A DNA stretch of 64,000 nt from Bacteroidota bacterium (GCA_963169745.1 CAUJCU010000021.1:1-64000); one strand, 5' to 3'; numbered from the stretch's first letter, positions 51,281 to 61,251 are shown. Notes: generated by a model not told the origin, from the letters alone. Translations and numbers: made by a program.

Positions 51281-53812
51281 ATGATCTATATTAAAAAATT
51301 ACTGGCACTGTTATGCTTAATTAGCATTTGGGGAACAAAAAGTGGGTATGCACAAACCATTGTTGGCCAAGATGAGGTTCCCTTAAATACCAGCGTTCAG
51401 GTAGAATACGAAATTGGAGGTATAGTTGTAAATGGAACCGATTATCTGGATAAAAACGTAATTATTCTGTCTAGTGGATTGGCCGTAGGAGATAAAATTT
51501 TTGTTCCTGGAGAGGCCATTACCAAAGCAATCCGAAACCTTTGGGAGTTAAACTTGTTTAGCGATATTTCAATTAGTGCCGAAAAAATTTCAGAGAATAC
51601 TATTTTTTTAGGAATAAATGTAGAAGAACGACCACGACTTACACGCTTTACTTTTAAAGGCATTAAAAAAAGTGATGTCGATGACATTCGTGAAAAAATT
51701 AAACTAAACAGAGGCAAAATTGTAACAGATAATTTGATTGTTACTTCTAAAAATACAATTAAAAACTTTTATGTAGAAAAAGGCTACCTAGATGCCAAGA
51801 TAGATGTGATACAAACTCCTGATACGACCTCCCAAAATGGAGTGATATTAACCTTTAAAATTGATAAAAAGAAAAGAGTTAAAATTGAAAAAATTTGGTT
51901 TGAAGGAAATAAAAACATAGAGGCACGAAAGCTGAAAAGAATGATGAAAGAAACCAAAGAAAAACATTGGTACAATATTTTTAAAGCATCTAAGTATATT
52001 GAAGAAAATTATGATCAGGATAAACAAAAAATAATAGCAAAATATAATGCTAAAGGATATAGAGATGCCCGTATTGAGCAGGATACAATTTATTCATCAA
52101 ACCCGGGTTTACTTACGGTTAAAATAAAAATTAACGAAGGGCCTAAATACTATTTCCGAAATATAACCTGGGTAGGTAATAGTAAACACAGTACAGATGA
52201 ACTCAAGAATATACTCGGAATTAGAAAAGGAGACGTTTATAGCCAATCTACTCTTGATGCACGTTTGTTTATGAGTCAAGATAGTCGTGATATAAGTTCT
52301 TTGTATATGGATGACGGGTACCTGTTCTTTCAAATTCAACCGGTAGAAATTTTGGTAGAGCACGATAGTATTGATATTGAAATGCGTATATACGAAGGAA
52401 AACAAGCTACAATTAATAAAGTTACTCTTACCGGAAACACCAAAACCAACGATAAGGTTATTATTCGCGAAATAAGAACCAAGCCAGGGCAATTGTTTAG
52501 TCGTGCCGATATCATCAGAACACAGCGCGAATTAGCACAATTGGGCTACTTTAATGCCGAAAAGTTGGGAGTTAATCCAAAACCGAACCCGGCTGATGGA
52601 ACTGTAGATATTGAATATATTGTTGAAGAACAAGCGAGCGACAAACTTGAACTAAGCGGTGGATGGGGAGCCAATCGATTAATAGGTACTTTAGGAGTTT
52701 CTTTTAATAATTTTGCAGCCCGAAAATTTTTTAAACCTAATGCTTGGAGGCCTGTTCCAGCGGGTGATGGACAAGCTCTTAGCCTAAGAGCACAAACTAC
52801 CGGCCGATACTACTCCTCGCTCAGCGCTTCTTTTACAGAACCTTGGCTTGGAGGCAAAAAACCCAATAGCTTTAGTACAACAATATACCATAACCGCCAA
52901 AACCTTTCAGGGTTAGCCTATAATGATCCCAATAGACAAACACTTTTTATTACCGGAATTTCATTTGGTTTTGGAAAACGCCTAAAAAAACCAGACGACT
53001 ATTTTACCTTATTTCAAGAATTGAATGTTGCTCAGTATCAACTACATAATTTTAGAAGCACTTTTACTTTTTCTGATGGAAACGCAATTAACTCCAGCTA
53101 TAAAATATCGTTAAGCCGCAACTCTGTTGATGCCCCTATTTATCCAAGAACAGGTTCTCAAATTACCACCTCAATACAACTTACACCTCCATTCAGCAAA
53201 TTTAGAGATTCCAGTTTAAATACAACCGATTACTATACCCGGGAAACCAATCAAACACGAATGGTAGAATACTATAAATACAAATTTACAACCACTTGGT
53301 ATTTGCCTTTAGAAAAATCTAAAAAATTGGTACTGATGGCTAAATTAGGATTTGCCTACTTAGGCACCTACAACAAAAATTTAGGGTTTAGTCCATTTGA
53401 GCGGTTTTACTTAGGGGGTAGTGGCTTAACCGGATTTGCACTAGATGGAAGAGAAATTATTGCACTTAGGGGGTATATGGACCAATCCGTTGGAAATTTA
53501 AATGGAACAGGTTCAATAATTGTAAATAAATACTCTATGGAGCTTCGATATCCGATAAGCTTAAACCCTAGTGCCACTATTTATGCTTTAGGATTTGCTG
53601 ATGCCGGAAACGCTTGGGGGAATTATAAAAAGTACAGTCCTTTTGATGTGGTAAGAAGTGCCGGAATGGGGGTTCGTGTATTTTTACCTATGTTTGGATT
53701 ATTGGGACTTGACTATGGTTGGGGATTTGATAAAGTAGATAACAGAACAAACAACGGTAACGGAAAAGGCCAATTCCATTTCACAATAGGTGCAAATATT
53801 GGTGATTTATAA
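51281..53812 (+). CDS. bamA: Outer-membrane protein assembly factor BamA
   Basis: An 843-residue protein that inserts beta-barrels into the outer membrane. After a signal peptide (MIYIKKLLALLCLISIWGTK) the periplasmic part has repeated POTRA modules at about 40-440; examples are ITKAIRNLWELNLFSDISIS, LKRMMKETKEKHWYNIFKAS and IIRTQRELAQLGYFNAEKLG. The C-terminal 16-strand Omp85 barrel holds the VRSAGMGVRVFLPMFGLLGL stretch (VR-G-G-like) and ends FHFTIGANIGDL. The gene lies 25 bases after uppS and before two ompH-like chaperone genes, which is the usual assembly neighbourhood. Confidence 0.94.
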   Translation: MIYIKKLLALLCLISIWGTKSGYAQTIVGQDEVPLNTSVQVEYEIGGIVVNGTDYLDKNVIILSSGLAVGDKIFVPGEAITKAIRNLWELNLFSDISISAEKISENTIFLGINVEERPRLTRFTFKGIKKSDVDDIREKIKLNRGKIVTDNLIVTSKNTIKNFYVEKGYLDAKIDVIQTPDTTSQNGVILTFKIDKKKRVKIEKIWFEGNKNIEARKLKRMMKETKEKHWYNIFKASKYIEENYDQDKQKIIAKYNAKGYRDARIEQDTIYSSNPGLLTVKIKINEGPKYYFRNITWVGNSKHSTDELKNILGIRKGDVYSQSTLDARLFMSQDSRDISSLYMDDGYLFFQIQPVEILVEHDSIDIEMRIYEGKQATINKVTLTGNTKTNDKVIIREIRTKPGQLFSRADIIRTQRELAQLGYFNAEKLGVNPKPNPADGTVDIEYIVEEQASDKLELSGGWGANRLIGTLGVSFNNFAARKFFKPNAWRPVPAGDGQALSLRAQTTGRYYSSLSASFTEPWLGGKKPNSFSTTIYHNRQNLSGLAYNDPNRQTLFITGISFGFGKRLKKPDDYFTLFQELNVAQYQLHNFRSTFTFSDGNAINSSYKISLSRNSVDAPIYPRTGSQITTSIQLTPPFSKFRDSSLNTTDYYTRETNQTRMVEYYKYKFTTTWYLPLEKSKKLVLMAKLGFAYLGTYNKNLGFSPFERFYLGGSGLTGFALDGREIIALRGYMDQSVGNLNGTGSIIVNKYSMELRYPISLNPSATIYALGFADAGNAWGNYKKYSPFDVVRSAGMGVRVFLPMFGLLGLDYGWGFDKVDNRTNNGNGKGQFHFTIGANIGDL

Positions 53813-53951
53813 CCAGTCTTTTTAGTATCTTGGCACAACATTTGAAAAGGGATGTTAAATCATCTTCAAGATAATGTATTTTATCCAAATGATTTTAGTA
53901 TTTTCGCCCGCTTTAAAACGGGATTAATGTTTAACATAAATCTTTGAAAAA

Positions 53952-54479
53952 ATGAAAAAATTAATTTTAGTATTCTGGGTTGTCTTAACAACTGTATTTA
54001 CGGCATCAGCTCAAAAGTACGCTTATGTAGATTCGGATTATATTCTCAGCAATATTCCCGAATATAAAAGCTCACAACAACAAATTGATAATTTAAGTGT
54101 TCAATGGCAAAAAGAAATTGAAGCCAAATACTCCGAAATAGATAAACTATATAAAGCATTTCAGGCCGAGCAAATTTTACTTACCGAGGATATGAAAAGA
54201 AAAAGAGAAAATGAAATTATTGACAAGGAAAAAGAAGCAAAAGAACTTCAGAAAGCAAAATTTGGTGTTGACGGAGAGCTGTTTAAAAAACGTCAAGATT
54301 TAATAAAACCTATTCAAGATAAAGTATACAATGCTATTAAGGAAATGGCCGAAAAAGGAACCTTTGCCGTTGTTTTCGATAAAGCAAGCGGTACAACAAT
54401 GCTCTATACCAACCCCAAATACGATAAAAGTGACTTGATTTTATCAAATTTAGGATATAAAAAAGGGGTATCCAAATAA
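53952..54479 (+). CDS. OmpH/Skp-like periplasmic chaperone, copy 1
   Basis: A 175-residue periplasmic chaperone of the OmpH/Skp family, which binds unfolded outer-membrane proteins. The signal peptide MKKLILVFWVVLTTVFTASA precedes QKYAYVDSDYILSNIPEYK, the family's beta start. A long coiled coil spans about 45-125 (EIDKLYKAFQAEQILLTEDM), and the closing strands are FAVVFDKASGTTMLYTNPKY. It is followed by a second copy 39 bases later. Confidence 0.9.
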   Translation: MKKLILVFWVVLTTVFTASAQKYAYVDSDYILSNIPEYKSSQQQIDNLSVQWQKEIEAKYSEIDKLYKAFQAEQILLTEDMKRKRENEIIDKEKEAKELQKAKFGVDGELFKKRQDLIKPIQDKVYNAIKEMAEKGTFAVVFDKASGTTMLYTNPKYDKSDLILSNLGYKKGVSK

Positions 54480-54518
54480 TTAAAAACCATTTTATAAATA
54501 CACAAAACCATAACAATA

Positions 54519-55064
54519 ATGAAGAAACTGTTTGTAATTTTAACTGTTGCAGGAATGACTTTTGGTGGAAACACTTGGGCACAAAAAGTGGCTCATATCA
54601 ACCTTAATGATTTATTATTATTAATGCCAGAGCGTAAAAAAGCAGAGTCAGATATTCAGGAATACGCAAAAACTCTTGAGACACAAATGCGTACAATGAA
54701 TGCTGAATATGAAAGTAAAGTTCAGGATTATTCCTCAAAAGAAAGTATTATGACTGCACCGGTAAAGGCTGATAAACAAAAAGAAATTTCAGACTTGGAA
54801 GATAGAATTAGAAACTTTCAAAATACGGCACAAGAATCATTACAAAAAAAGCAAAATGAACTTTTAGAACCGATGATTAATAAGGCAAAAAAAGGAATTG
54901 AAGATGTAGCTAAAGAAAACAGCTATAAAATGGTGGTTGATAGCAGTCAAGGTGTATTGCTTTACTCAGACCCATCTGATGATATTATGAACTTAGTAAA
55001 AAAGAAATTAGGCTTAACAGCTTCGGCCGAAACCCCTAAAAAGGACGAAGCACCTAAGAAGTAA
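54519..55064 (+). CDS. OmpH/Skp-like periplasmic chaperone, copy 2
   Basis: A 181-residue paralogue of the preceding gene. The signal peptide MKKLFVILTVAGMTFGGNTW is followed by KVAHINLNDLLLLMPERKKA, a coil region (MRTMNAEYESKVQDYSSKES, DLEDRIRNFQNTAQESLQKK) and YKMVVDSSQGVLLYSDPSDD. The end is extended by KKDEAPKK. Tandem ompH genes after bamA are usual in this phylum. A strong terminator follows at 55081-55117. Confidence 0.9.
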   Translation: MKKLFVILTVAGMTFGGNTWAQKVAHINLNDLLLLMPERKKAESDIQEYAKTLETQMRTMNAEYESKVQDYSSKESIMTAPVKADKQKEISDLEDRIRNFQNTAQESLQKKQNELLEPMINKAKKGIEDVAKENSYKMVVDSSQGVLLYSDPSDDIMNLVKKKLGLTASAETPKKDEAPKK

Positions 55065-55080
55065 GTAAAGGATAGTAAAA

Positions 55081-55117
55081 AAATAAGGTCTGTAATTTTT
55101 ACAGACCTTATTTTTTT
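55081..55117 (+). terminator. Strong terminator after ompH copy 2
   Basis: AAATAAGGTCTGTAA (55081-55095), loop TTT, TTACAGACCTTATTT (55099-55113), then a run of T. The stem is 15 perfect pairs. It ends the uppS-bamA-ompH unit and may also stop leftward transcription of pth. Confidence 0.85.
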
Positions 55118-55154
55118 ACAGCCCCTGCCACAAAAGCAGAAACTTCAAGCCTAA

Positions 55155-55721
55155 TTATTTATTGTTAAATTGAGTCATAGTTAGCGACAAGCCAATACTG
55201 CAAAACGACTTAACCATATCAACTGCTGTCTGTATCCTGCTATTCAACAAGGTATTTTCATTCCTAGTCCATTGCCCTAAAACATAATCAACCTGCTTTC
55301 CCTTAGCAAAATTATTACCTACCCCAAAGCGTAAACGAGCGTAATTTTCAGTTCCCAAAATATCCTGAATACTTTTTAATCCATTATGCCCTCCATCACT
55401 CCCTTTAGGCTTTATGCGTAAGGTGCCAAATGGCAAAGCAATATCATCTGTTACAACAAGTAAATTTTCTATACTTATTTTTTCGGCTTGCATCCAATAG
55501 TTTACGGCTTTCCCGCTAAGATTCATATAAGTAGTCGGTTTTATGATTATTATAGTTTTTCCTTTGAGCTTCATTTCGCAGGTATATGCCAAGCGATTTG
55601 TAGTAAAAGGAGCACCTCCTTCAAGAGCCAAATTATCGGCCACTTTAAAGCCAATATTATGACGTGTGTTTTCATATTCGCTTCCTATATTCCCTAAGCA
55701 GGCAATTAAAAATTTACTCAT
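55155..55721 (-). CDS. pth: Peptidyl-tRNA hydrolase
   Basis: A 188-residue esterase that releases tRNA from dropped peptidyl-tRNA. Signature parts are the N-terminal CLGNIGSEYENTRHNIGF with Asn11 and His21, the KPTTYMNLSGKAVNYWM block, and DDIALPFGTLRIKPKGSDGG followed by HNGLKSI. All are typical of Pth. Its start overlaps the MBL hydrolase stop by four bases, so it is translationally coupled to that gene in a kdsD-MBL-pth unit. Confidence 0.95.
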   Translation of the reverse strand: MSKFLIACLGNIGSEYENTRHNIGFKVADNLALEGGAPFTTNRLAYTCEMKLKGKTIIIIKPTTYMNLSGKAVNYWMQAEKISIENLLVVTDDIALPFGTLRIKPKGSDGGHNGLKSIQDILGTENYARLRFGVGNNFAKGKQVDYVLGQWTRNENTLLNSRIQTAVDMVKSFCSIGLSLTMTQFNNK

Positions 55722-56362
55722 ACTTTAACAAATGGATTATTTACTTTTTCATAACCAATTGTGGTACTTGAACCATGTCCCGAAAAAACCCGCGTACTTT
55801 CAGGCAAAGCATATAACTTTGTTTTTATACTGTTAGCCAAGGTTTCAAAACTACCTCCAGGTAAGTCTGTTCTACCCACACTTTCATAAAAAAGCACATC
55901 GCCCCCAATTAAAAACTGATTATCTTTTTGATAAAAACAAACACTTCCGGGTGAGTGACCGGGGGCATGTATAATTTCTAACTTTTGGTTTTCTAGGAGA
56001 AGCTCTGATGATGGGAGTAAAAAACCTGCAGGCTGAGGTCCTTGTTTATATGAAATTCCATACATACGTGCAATATTTCCTGCGGTATTATATAACTCTA
56101 AATCATCTTGATGCAATTCGGGTTTTAGTTGATACTGTTGATGAACAAAAGAAACTCCCAAAATATGATCTATATGGGCGTGGGTAAGAATGAGTCTAAT
56201 GGGATTCAGCTTTTTTTCTTGTATAAAAGAACGCAATAATTGTTCTTCACTAGAATCAGCACAACCCGGATCTATAATTATGCAGTCCTTATTGTCAGCA
56301 TATAAAATATACGTGTTTTCACTAAATGGATTAAAAGTAAACCACTTTAAATGTAAAGCCAT
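55718..56362 (-). CDS. MBL-fold metallo-hydrolase (glyoxalase II-like)
   Basis: A 214-residue metallo-beta-lactamase-fold hydrolase, related to YcbL and hydroxyacylglutathione hydrolase. The metal motif HxHxDH is in LTHAHIDHILG, the second metal ligand region in IHAPGHSPGSVCFYQ, a further Asp in FLIGGDVLFYESVGRTDL and the final His in RVFSGHGSSTTIG. Short relatives act on thioesters or as persulfide or glyoxalase enzymes; the substrate cannot be fixed here. It lies between kdsD and pth on the same strand, with a 12-base gap before it and a 4-base overlap after it. Confidence 0.9.
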   Translation of the reverse strand: MALHLKWFTFNPFSENTYILYADNKDCIIIDPGCADSSEEQLLRSFIQEKKLNPIRLILTHAHIDHILGVSFVHQQYQLKPELHQDDLELYNTAGNIARMYGISYKQGPQPAGFLLPSSELLLENQKLEIIHAPGHSPGSVCFYQKDNQFLIGGDVLFYESVGRTDLPGGSFETLANSIKTKLYALPESTRVFSGHGSSTTIGYEKVNNPFVKV

Positions 56363-56374
56363 AAATAATATAGG

Positions 56375-57340
56375 TTATAAAATTCCTTCTCTTAATAAAT
56401 CATGTAAATGAATAAAGCCAAAAAAATGATGGTTTTGTGTTACAATAATTTGTGATATGTTTTCTTGCTGCATAATAGTTAGGGCGCTAACCGCAAGCTC
56501 TCCCAAATCAATAGTTTTGGGTTGGGTGTTCATAATATTTGCAGCCTTTAAAAGGTTTATGTTTTCATACTTTTCTAATGTACGCCTTATGTCACCATCA
56601 GTAATAATACCAACTAGCTTGTTATGATCTGTTACAGCAACAGCTCCAAGCCTTTTTGATGAAATCTCAACAATTACACTTTTTAAAGTGCTATCAGGGC
56701 TTACTTGGGGCTTGGGATTTTGTTGAGCAATATCTTCGGCCTTTAAATACAAGCGCTTACCTAAGGCTCCCCCGGGATGAAACCGAGCAAAATCTTCACC
56801 CTTAAAATCACGATATTCTAATAAGCAAATTGCTATGGCATCACCCATTACCAATTGAGCTGTTGTGCTGCTGGTTGGAGCTAAATTATTAGGACAAGCC
56901 TCTTTGTTTACAGTACAGTTAATTACAAAATCAGCTTTTTGAGCCAAGTATGACTGCATATTGCCAGTTAATGCTATAAGTTTATTTCCGGCATTTCTCA
57001 AAAAAGGAAGCAATACTTTTATTTCAGGTGTGTTTCCACTTTTTGATATACAAATAATAATGTCGTCCTTCTGAATGATACCTAAATCACCATGCACAGC
57101 GTCAGCAGCATGCATAAACACTGCAGGGGTTCCTGTTGAATTTAAAGTAGCCGTTATCTTTTGTGCTATGATAGCACTTTTACCCACTCCGGTTAAAACC
57201 ACACGTCCCTGAGAATGATAAATAGACATGATGGCTTCAGCAAAAGTAGAATCAACGTGTGAAGCTAATGCAAAAACACTTTGTGCTTCTGTTTCAATTG
57301 TGGTTTTAGCTATTTGTATAAGTTGGTCGTGACTTTTCAA
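56375..57340 (-). CDS. kdsD: D-arabinose 5-phosphate isomerase (KpsF/GutQ family)
   Basis: A 321-residue isomerase that turns ribulose 5-phosphate into arabinose 5-phosphate, the first step toward Kdo for lipopolysaccharide. An N-terminal SIS domain (about 30-180) has RVVLTGVGKSAIIAQKITAT, STGTPAVFMHAADAVHGDLG and ICISKSGNTPEIKVLLPFL. A linker with ARFHPGGALGKRLYL follows and then two CBS domains from ~205. The start is TTG at 57340; no ATG fits and the family N-terminus begins here. It is the first of kdsD-MBL-pth. Confidence 0.92.
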   Translation of the reverse strand: MKSHDQLIQIAKTTIETEAQSVFALASHVDSTFAEAIMSIYHSQGRVVLTGVGKSAIIAQKITATLNSTGTPAVFMHAADAVHGDLGIIQKDDIIICISKSGNTPEIKVLLPFLRNAGNKLIALTGNMQSYLAQKADFVINCTVNKEACPNNLAPTSSTTAQLVMGDAIAICLLEYRDFKGEDFARFHPGGALGKRLYLKAEDIAQQNPKPQVSPDSTLKSVIVEISSKRLGAVAVTDHNKLVGIITDGDIRRTLEKYENINLLKAANIMNTQPKTIDLGELAVSALTIMQQENISQIIVTQNHHFFGFIHLHDLLREGIL

Positions 57341-57467
57341 GTCTTAATAGAATAAGAGTTAAAATTAATTTTTTTTTGTTATGCAGTTATCTAATATATT
57401 ATATCTTTACATCAGCAAAATAAAACAAAAATATTCATTAATCTTATAATAAAATTTTAATCAGGAA

Positions 57468-59669
57468 ATGACTGAAGTAGCAACTGCTTCCTTACACGAA
57501 TCCCTACATAAATATTTTGGGTTTGATAGTTTTAAAGGAGAACAGGAAGCCATTATTGCCAATCTGCTGGCCGGGAATGATACCTTTGTAATAATGCCTA
57601 CCGGAGGTGGGAAGAGTATGTGTTATCAATTACCTGCACTAATGAGTCAGGGAACTGCCATAATTATTTCACCACTCATTGCCCTTATGAAAAATCAGGT
57701 TGATGCTATTCGAAATTTTGGTACCGAAGATGGAATTGCCCACTTTATGAATTCTTCACTAAACAAAACGGAGATTACTAAAGTAAAAAGAGATATTTCA
57801 GAGGGTAAAACAAAACTATTATATGTAGCCCCTGAGTCTTTAACAAAAGAAGAAAATGTAGCTTTTTTAAAAGACATAAACATTTCATTTTTTGCTATTG
57901 ATGAAGCACACTGTATTTCAGAGTGGGGGCATGATTTTAGACCAGAGTACCGAAGGCTACGATCCATAATTGAACAAATAGGAACAGTGCCAATTATTGC
58001 CCTTACGGCAACGGCAACACCAAAGGTTCAGCAAGACATCATTAAAAACCTTGCCATGACCAATGCTCGGGTGTATTTGTCTTCATTTAACCGATCTAAT
58101 TTGTATTATGAAGTGCGCCCGAAACAAAATGTGGTTAAAGAAATCATCAAATACATAAAACAAAACTCAGGGAAATCGGGAATTGTATATTGCCTTAGCC
58201 GCAAAAAAGTAGAAGAAATAGCCGAAACACTAAAAGTTAATGGAATAAAAGCACTGCCCTATCATGCTGGCCTTGATGCTGCTGTTCGGGCGCAACATCA
58301 AGATATGTTTTTGATGGAAGAAGCAGACGTTATTGTTGCTACTATTGCTTTTGGAATGGGTATTGATAAACCAGATGTACGTTATGTTATACACCATGAT
58401 GTGCCAAAATCACTCGAAGGCTATTACCAAGAAACCGGACGTGCTGGTCGTGATGGGGGCGAGGGAAATTGTATCGCATTTTATCATTATGATGATATTG
58501 TGAAGCTGGAAAAATTTATGAAAGGCAAGCCGGTAGCAGAACAAGAAATAGGGAAACAGCTCCTGCAGGAAACCGTTGGTTATGCCGAATCATCTGTATG
58601 CCGAAGAAAAACACTATTACATTACTTTGGAGAGGAATACCAAGAATCCAAGTGTAATGCTATGTGTGATAACTGCCGTCATCCGAAACAAAAATTTGAG
58701 GCAGAAGACAGCTTGATTATGGTAATTGAATGTGTTTTGGATATTAAAGAAAAATTCAAATCGAAACATATTGTTCAAGTATTAATGGGAATCAAAACAG
58801 CGGCTACAAAATCATATAAGCACGAGGCCTTAGATGTATTTGGTAAAGGTTCGTTCGAAAATGAAAAATACTGGATGGCTATTATCCGTCAGGCTCTTGT
58901 TAATAATTACCTCGAAAAAGATATTGAAAACTACGGCTTACTTCATGTTACCCAAAAAGGGAAAGACTTTTTAGAAAATCCGCATAGCATTTTATTTACA
59001 AGAGACATTGACTATGAAGCTGCCGATGATGATGACGATATTATAACTGCTGGTGGTGGCCAAAAAGGGGGTGCTGCAGACGAAACCTTGTTTGTTCTTT
59101 TAAAAGATTTACGCAAAAAAATAGCTAAACAAAAAGGTGTTCCTCCTTATGTCGTATTTCAAGACCCATCATTAGAAGATATGGCCATACAATATCCGGT
59201 TAGCATGGACGAAATGAAACAAATAACTGGTGTGGGTTCAGGAAAAGCAATTCGGTTTGGAAAAGAATTTGTGGATTTGATTGCCAAATATGTTGAAGAA
59301 AATGAGATAACCCGGCCTATGGATATGGTTGTGAAATCTGTAGTTAATAAAAGTGGAGCTAAAGTTTACATTATACAAAGTATTGATCGTAAATTATCAT
59401 TAAATGATATTGCCAAGGCTAAAGGAATGTCTATGGATGAGGTTATTACCGAGATAGAAAGCATTGTGTCCTCAGGAACAAAAGTTAACATCAACTACTA
59501 CATTAATAACACGATTGATGAGGACAAGCAAGAAGACATTTTTGATTATTTTCGTGACTCAGAAACAGATAGCATAAACGAAGCTTTAAAAGAACTGGGT
59601 GAAGATAATTACTCTGAAGAAGAGATTAGACTTATGCGCATCAAGTTTATTGCAGAACTTGGTCATTAA
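57468..59669 (+). CDS. recQ: ATP-dependent DNA helicase RecQ
   Basis: A 733-residue 3'-5' DNA helicase used in recombination and replication-fork repair. Motif 0/I is FKGEQEAIIANLLAG and MPTGGGKSMCYQLPAL, motif II FFAIDEAHCISEWGHDFRP, motif III LTATATPKVQQD, and motif VI ETGRAGRDGGEGNCIAFY. The RQC zinc site has Cys residues in SSVCRRKTLLHYF and SKCNAMCDNCRH. An HRDC domain lies at ~535-620 (LFVLLKDLRKKIAKQKGVPP), followed by a C-terminal extension with a coil. Length is typical for Bacteroidota RecQ. Confidence 0.95.
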   Translation: MTEVATASLHESLHKYFGFDSFKGEQEAIIANLLAGNDTFVIMPTGGGKSMCYQLPALMSQGTAIIISPLIALMKNQVDAIRNFGTEDGIAHFMNSSLNKTEITKVKRDISEGKTKLLYVAPESLTKEENVAFLKDINISFFAIDEAHCISEWGHDFRPEYRRLRSIIEQIGTVPIIALTATATPKVQQDIIKNLAMTNARVYLSSFNRSNLYYEVRPKQNVVKEIIKYIKQNSGKSGIVYCLSRKKVEEIAETLKVNGIKALPYHAGLDAAVRAQHQDMFLMEEADVIVATIAFGMGIDKPDVRYVIHHDVPKSLEGYYQETGRAGRDGGEGNCIAFYHYDDIVKLEKFMKGKPVAEQEIGKQLLQETVGYAESSVCRRKTLLHYFGEEYQESKCNAMCDNCRHPKQKFEAEDSLIMVIECVLDIKEKFKSKHIVQVLMGIKTAATKSYKHEALDVFGKGSFENEKYWMAIIRQALVNNYLEKDIENYGLLHVTQKGKDFLENPHSILFTRDIDYEAADDDDDIITAGGGQKGGAADETLFVLLKDLRKKIAKQKGVPPYVVFQDPSLEDMAIQYPVSMDEMKQITGVGSGKAIRFGKEFVDLIAKYVEENEITRPMDMVVKSVVNKSGAKVYIIQSIDRKLSLNDIAKAKGMSMDEVITEIESIVSSGTKVNINYYINNTIDEDKQEDIFDYFRDSETDSINEALKELGEDNYSEEEIRLMRIKFIAELGH

Positions 59670-59901
59670 TAAGGACTTACTACAATTTAAATATTAGAAC
59701 ATAATATTAGTTGTGTGACTTAACTTCACTGTTTGTCCTATTTATTGTTACAGCCTTTGTTTTTCTTATCAATTACCATATACAACCAATGAATTCCTTT
59801 ATATTTTTTAAAAAAATATAAAAAATAAAACTTTCGATAATTTTTAACGTAGTATTAGCTTTGTAATAAAACCTAAAAACAATAAAAACAAAGAGAATTT
59901 T

Positions 59902-60198
59902 ATGAGTAAATCATTACTACATGCTTTAGTTGTGAGCAAAGAAAGCATCTCAAGCCTTAATTTTCCTGCAGAAGAAGTTTTAAGCAATAAAACAGAGATA
60001 AAGAACCGTCAATTAGATTTGGAACGGGCAACCACCCTAGGCAATGTGGAGCACACTAAAATTAAAATTATTTTTGAAGATAATGAATCCATCAAGCAAG
60101 TTGATACCACTATCTGGGCTACCACCGATAAAAGAATTATCCTTAAAGGTGGTGTTGTAATTCCAATAAATCGTATTTATGAGGTAAAAATAATATAA
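59902..60198 (+). CDS. Small conserved hypothetical protein
   Basis: A 98-residue cytoplasmic protein that I cannot assign. Its sequence alternates strand-like stretches: HTKIKIIFEDNESIKQVDTT, IWATTDKRIILKGG and VVIPINRIYEVKII. It has no signal peptide or membrane helix. It starts 232 bases after recQ and ends just before the promoter box of lemA. The shape recalls small all-beta regulatory proteins but no family is named with confidence. Confidence 0.6.
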   Translation: MSKSLLHALVVSKESISSLNFPAEEVLSNKTEIKNRQLDLERATTLGNVEHTKIKIIFEDNESIKQVDTTIWATTDKRIILKGGVVIPINRIYEVKII

Positions 60199-60206
60199 TA
60201 CCTTTG
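60199..60206 (+). promoter_or_regulatory. Promoter -7 box of lemA unit
   Basis: TACCTTTG matches TAnnTTTG. It begins right after the stop codon of the 98-residue gene. Transcription would start near 60210, 14 bases before the lemA ATG. Confidence 0.5.
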
Positions 60207-60223
60207 TCGCAAAAAACTAAAAT

Positions 60224-60814
60224 ATGAAAAAGACCTGGATAATAATAGGCATTGTAGTATTGTTGTTGTTTATATTATACCGCTTGTTTGCCGGTTCATA
60301 CAACAATTTGGTAAGTAAAGAAGAAGATGTAAAAAGTCAGTGGGCTCAAGTTGAAAACGCATATCAACGCAGAAGCGACCTAATTCCTAATTTGGTAAAT
60401 ACAGTAAAAGGCTATGCTGAATTTGAAAAATCAACATTAACCGAGGTGGTACAAGCCAGAGCAAGTGCAACGAGTGTAAAAATTGATGCCAACAATTTAA
60501 GCCCCGAAAGTATCTCAAAATTCCAGCAAGCTCAAGATGGCCTTTCTGGAGCTTTGTCAAGATTGCTTGTTACAATTGAAAAATATCCTGATTTAAAGGC
60601 GAATCAGAATTTTTTAGAATTACAATCTCAACTAGAAGGTACAGAAAATCGAATTTCAGTTGAACGAGGTCGTTTTAATGAAATGGTTCAGGTATATAAT
60701 AAGTATGTGCGTAGTTTCCCAACAAATATTTTTGCCGGAATGTTTGGCTTTGCCCAAAAAGGATATTTTCAGGCTGTAGCAGGTGCTGAAAAGGCTCCTG
60801 AAGTAAAATTTTAG
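60224..60814 (+). CDS. lemA: LemA family protein
   Basis: A 196-residue protein with one N-terminal membrane helix (WIIIGIVVLLLFILYRLFAG) and a cytoplasmic or periplasmic helical domain. Family signs are YNNLVSKEEDVKSQWAQVEN, YQRRSDLIPNLVNTVKGYAE, FEKSTLTEVVQARASATSVK and IFAGMFGFAQKGYFQAV. LemA proteins are widespread with unclear function. It is directly followed (one base gap) by two TPM-domain genes, a common set. Confidence 0.93.
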   Translation: MKKTWIIIGIVVLLLFILYRLFAGSYNNLVSKEEDVKSQWAQVENAYQRRSDLIPNLVNTVKGYAEFEKSTLTEVVQARASATSVKIDANNLSPESISKFQQAQDGLSGALSRLLVTIEKYPDLKANQNFLELQSQLEGTENRISVERGRFNEMVQVYNKYVRSFPTNIFAGMFGFAQKGYFQAVAGAEKAPEVKF

Positions 60815-60815
60815 A

Positions 60816-61247
60816 ATGCCGAAATTACTTACCAGCACCCAAGAACAAATTATTGTTGAAGCCATTTTAGCTGCTGAAAAAAACACCTCAGGAGAAATTC
60901 GTGTGCATATAGAAAAAATATGCAAAACAGATAGCTATAAAAGGGCCATAGAAGTGTTCAAAAAACTGGGTATGGCTGCAACAAAAGAACGCAATGCTGT
61001 GCTCATCTATATTGCTGAAGATTCTCACAAATTTGCGATAATAGGAGATAGCGGAATTCATGAAAAAGTAGGGAATGACTTTTGGGTAAAAAGTGCAGAT
61101 ACCTTAAATTCATATTTTAAGAATAAACTTTTTGTGGAGGGAATAAAAGAAACTATTTTGTTTTGTGGAGTTGCGTTAAAGCAATACTTCCCATACCAAA
61201 GCAATGATGCTAATGAGCTCTCCAACGAAATAACGTATGATTCTTAA
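60816..61247 (+). CDS. TPM-domain protein (short)
   Basis: A 143-residue protein with a TPM (phosphatase-like) domain. The start LTSTQEQIIVEAILAAEKNT is followed by SGEIRVHIEKICKTD, the strand VLIYIAEDSHKFAIIGDSGI and VEGIKETILFCGVALKQYFP. It has no signal peptide or membrane helix, unlike its downstream partner. The gene begins one base after lemA and overlaps the next frame's start region, so the three are one operon. Confidence 0.86.
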   Translation: MPKLLTSTQEQIIVEAILAAEKNTSGEIRVHIEKICKTDSYKRAIEVFKKLGMAATKERNAVLIYIAEDSHKFAIIGDSGIHEKVGNDFWVKSADTLNSYFKNKLFVEGIKETILFCGVALKQYFPYQSNDANELSNEITYDS

Positions 61248-61251
61248 AATA